A stretch of DNA of 14,431 nt from DATKPE01 sp033854175. Lineage in GTDB: Bacteria; Bacteroidota; Ignavibacteria; UBA10030; SZUA-254. The notes beneath the pieces were generated by a model. The model did no database searches. It saw nothing but the letters and a program-made list of their open reading frames with translations, and was not told the DNA's origin. Positions 14,204-14,431 of the stretch are shown piece after piece (position 1 is the stretch's first letter; every line of letters starts with the position of its first letter). A program made the translations under genes and the position numbers. The stretch is taken from NCBI GenBank assembly GCA_033854175.1, contig JAWOKN010000047.1, forward strand, positions 1 through 14,431, in the 5' to 3' direction.

Positions 14204-14431
14204 TTATTCATCCTTCGTGCGGAATTTTTTCCGGAGCTCCCGATAATTCTCAACGCCCACTCTTTGAGCCCATGCCTGATATTTCTTTTCCAAATCACCC
14301 GCGTCGGACGGAAGTTTTTCCATTAAATCGTTCAATTCAGTCCGGTCGGCGGAAAGGTCGTACAATTCCCATGGAGCATTGTCATCCGCGACCAACTTCA
14401 GCGAACCGGCGCGAACCGCCCGGTTGCCCAT
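14204..14431 (-). CDS. Sulfatase, C-terminal end only (5' part beyond the right edge)
   Basis: Only the last 75 residues lie in the window. GNRAVRAGSLKLVADDNAPWELYDLSADRTELNDL is, piece by piece, the standard C-terminal segment of type I (formylglycine) arylsulfatases: the GNRAVR.G..KLV strand, then WELYDL..D..E..DL, then a charged helical end. The catalytic C/S-x-P-x-R motif and metal ligands are outside the window, so substrate and class (Cys- or Ser-type) cannot be judged. The Met at the very edge is part of the continuing frame and is not a start. The gene directly precedes the maturase on the same strand, the usual partnership for anaerobic sulfatase activation, and implies that the target polysaccharide carries sulfate esters. 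Confidence 0.85.
   Translation of the reverse strand: MGNRAVRAGSLKLVADDNAPWELYDLSADRTELNDLMEKLPSDAGDLEKKYQAWAQRVGVENYRELRKKFRTKDE

Noticed and set aside
1..14431. CRISPR arrays, tRNA or rRNA genes, complete insertion sequences
   Set aside because: I saw no regularly spaced direct repeats, no cloverleaf with a T-loop signature and no transposase frame with terminal inverted repeats.

Overview
The window looks like part of the chromosome of a Gram-negative, polysaccharide-degrading environmental or gut bacterium. Evidence for this is several exported carbohydrate-active enzymes, a sulfatase with its anaerobic maturase, a C-terminal piece of a sigma-54 activator, usable Shine-Dalgarno sequences and a sigma-70-type promoter. 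No gene fixes the phylum. The mix would fit Acidobacteriota, the FCB group (for example Ignavibacteria-like) or PVC bacteria, and this is inference only.

The right two thirds (4588 to the right edge at 14431) is one run of eight minus-strand genes, read from right to left. They are the C-terminal end of a sulfatase, a sulfatase-maturating radical SAM enzyme (anSME), an unrecognised exported alpha/alpha-barrel protein, a GH105 unsaturated-uronyl hydrolase with an extra N-terminal domain, a PL22 oligogalacturonate lyase, a NagB-like sugar-phosphate isomerase/deaminase, an exported parallel beta-helix protein and an ACS-type (hexuronate-like) MFS transporter. Gaps between genes are mostly 4 to 74 bases, with one 4-base ATGA overlap, so this is very probably one operon. 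A coherent reading is that a uronic-acid-rich, probably sulfated polysaccharide is desulfated and cut outside the cytoplasm. Unsaturated oligosaccharides are trimmed by PL22 and GH105, and monomeric uronates or their unsaturated derivatives enter through the MFS protein. The NagB-like protein and the unknown barrel are the parts this scheme does not explain.

The left third is a loosely packed accessory region. Bases 1-259 hold nothing recognised. Bases 260-570 (minus) look like a frameshifted C-terminal remnant of a recombinase. Next is a minus-strand MEMO-family protein (572-1936) with an unusual N-terminal extension, a hydrophobic export or anchor segment and a clear promoter. After it come a plus-strand remnant of an NtrC-type regulator (only the end of the AAA+ domain and the Fis-type helix-turn-helix remain), an AT-richer VOC/glyoxalase-like gene and an alpha/beta hydrolase. 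Several small hairpins lie between these genes. The remnants and the change in composition suggest that this side has been a site of gene gain and decay next to the catabolic operon.

The best candidates for new biology are the unrecognised alpha/alpha-barrel protein inside the operon, the pairing of exported pectin-type PL22 and GH105 enzymes with sulfatase functions and a NagB-like enzyme whose active-site motif is altered, and the exported, extended MEMO protein.
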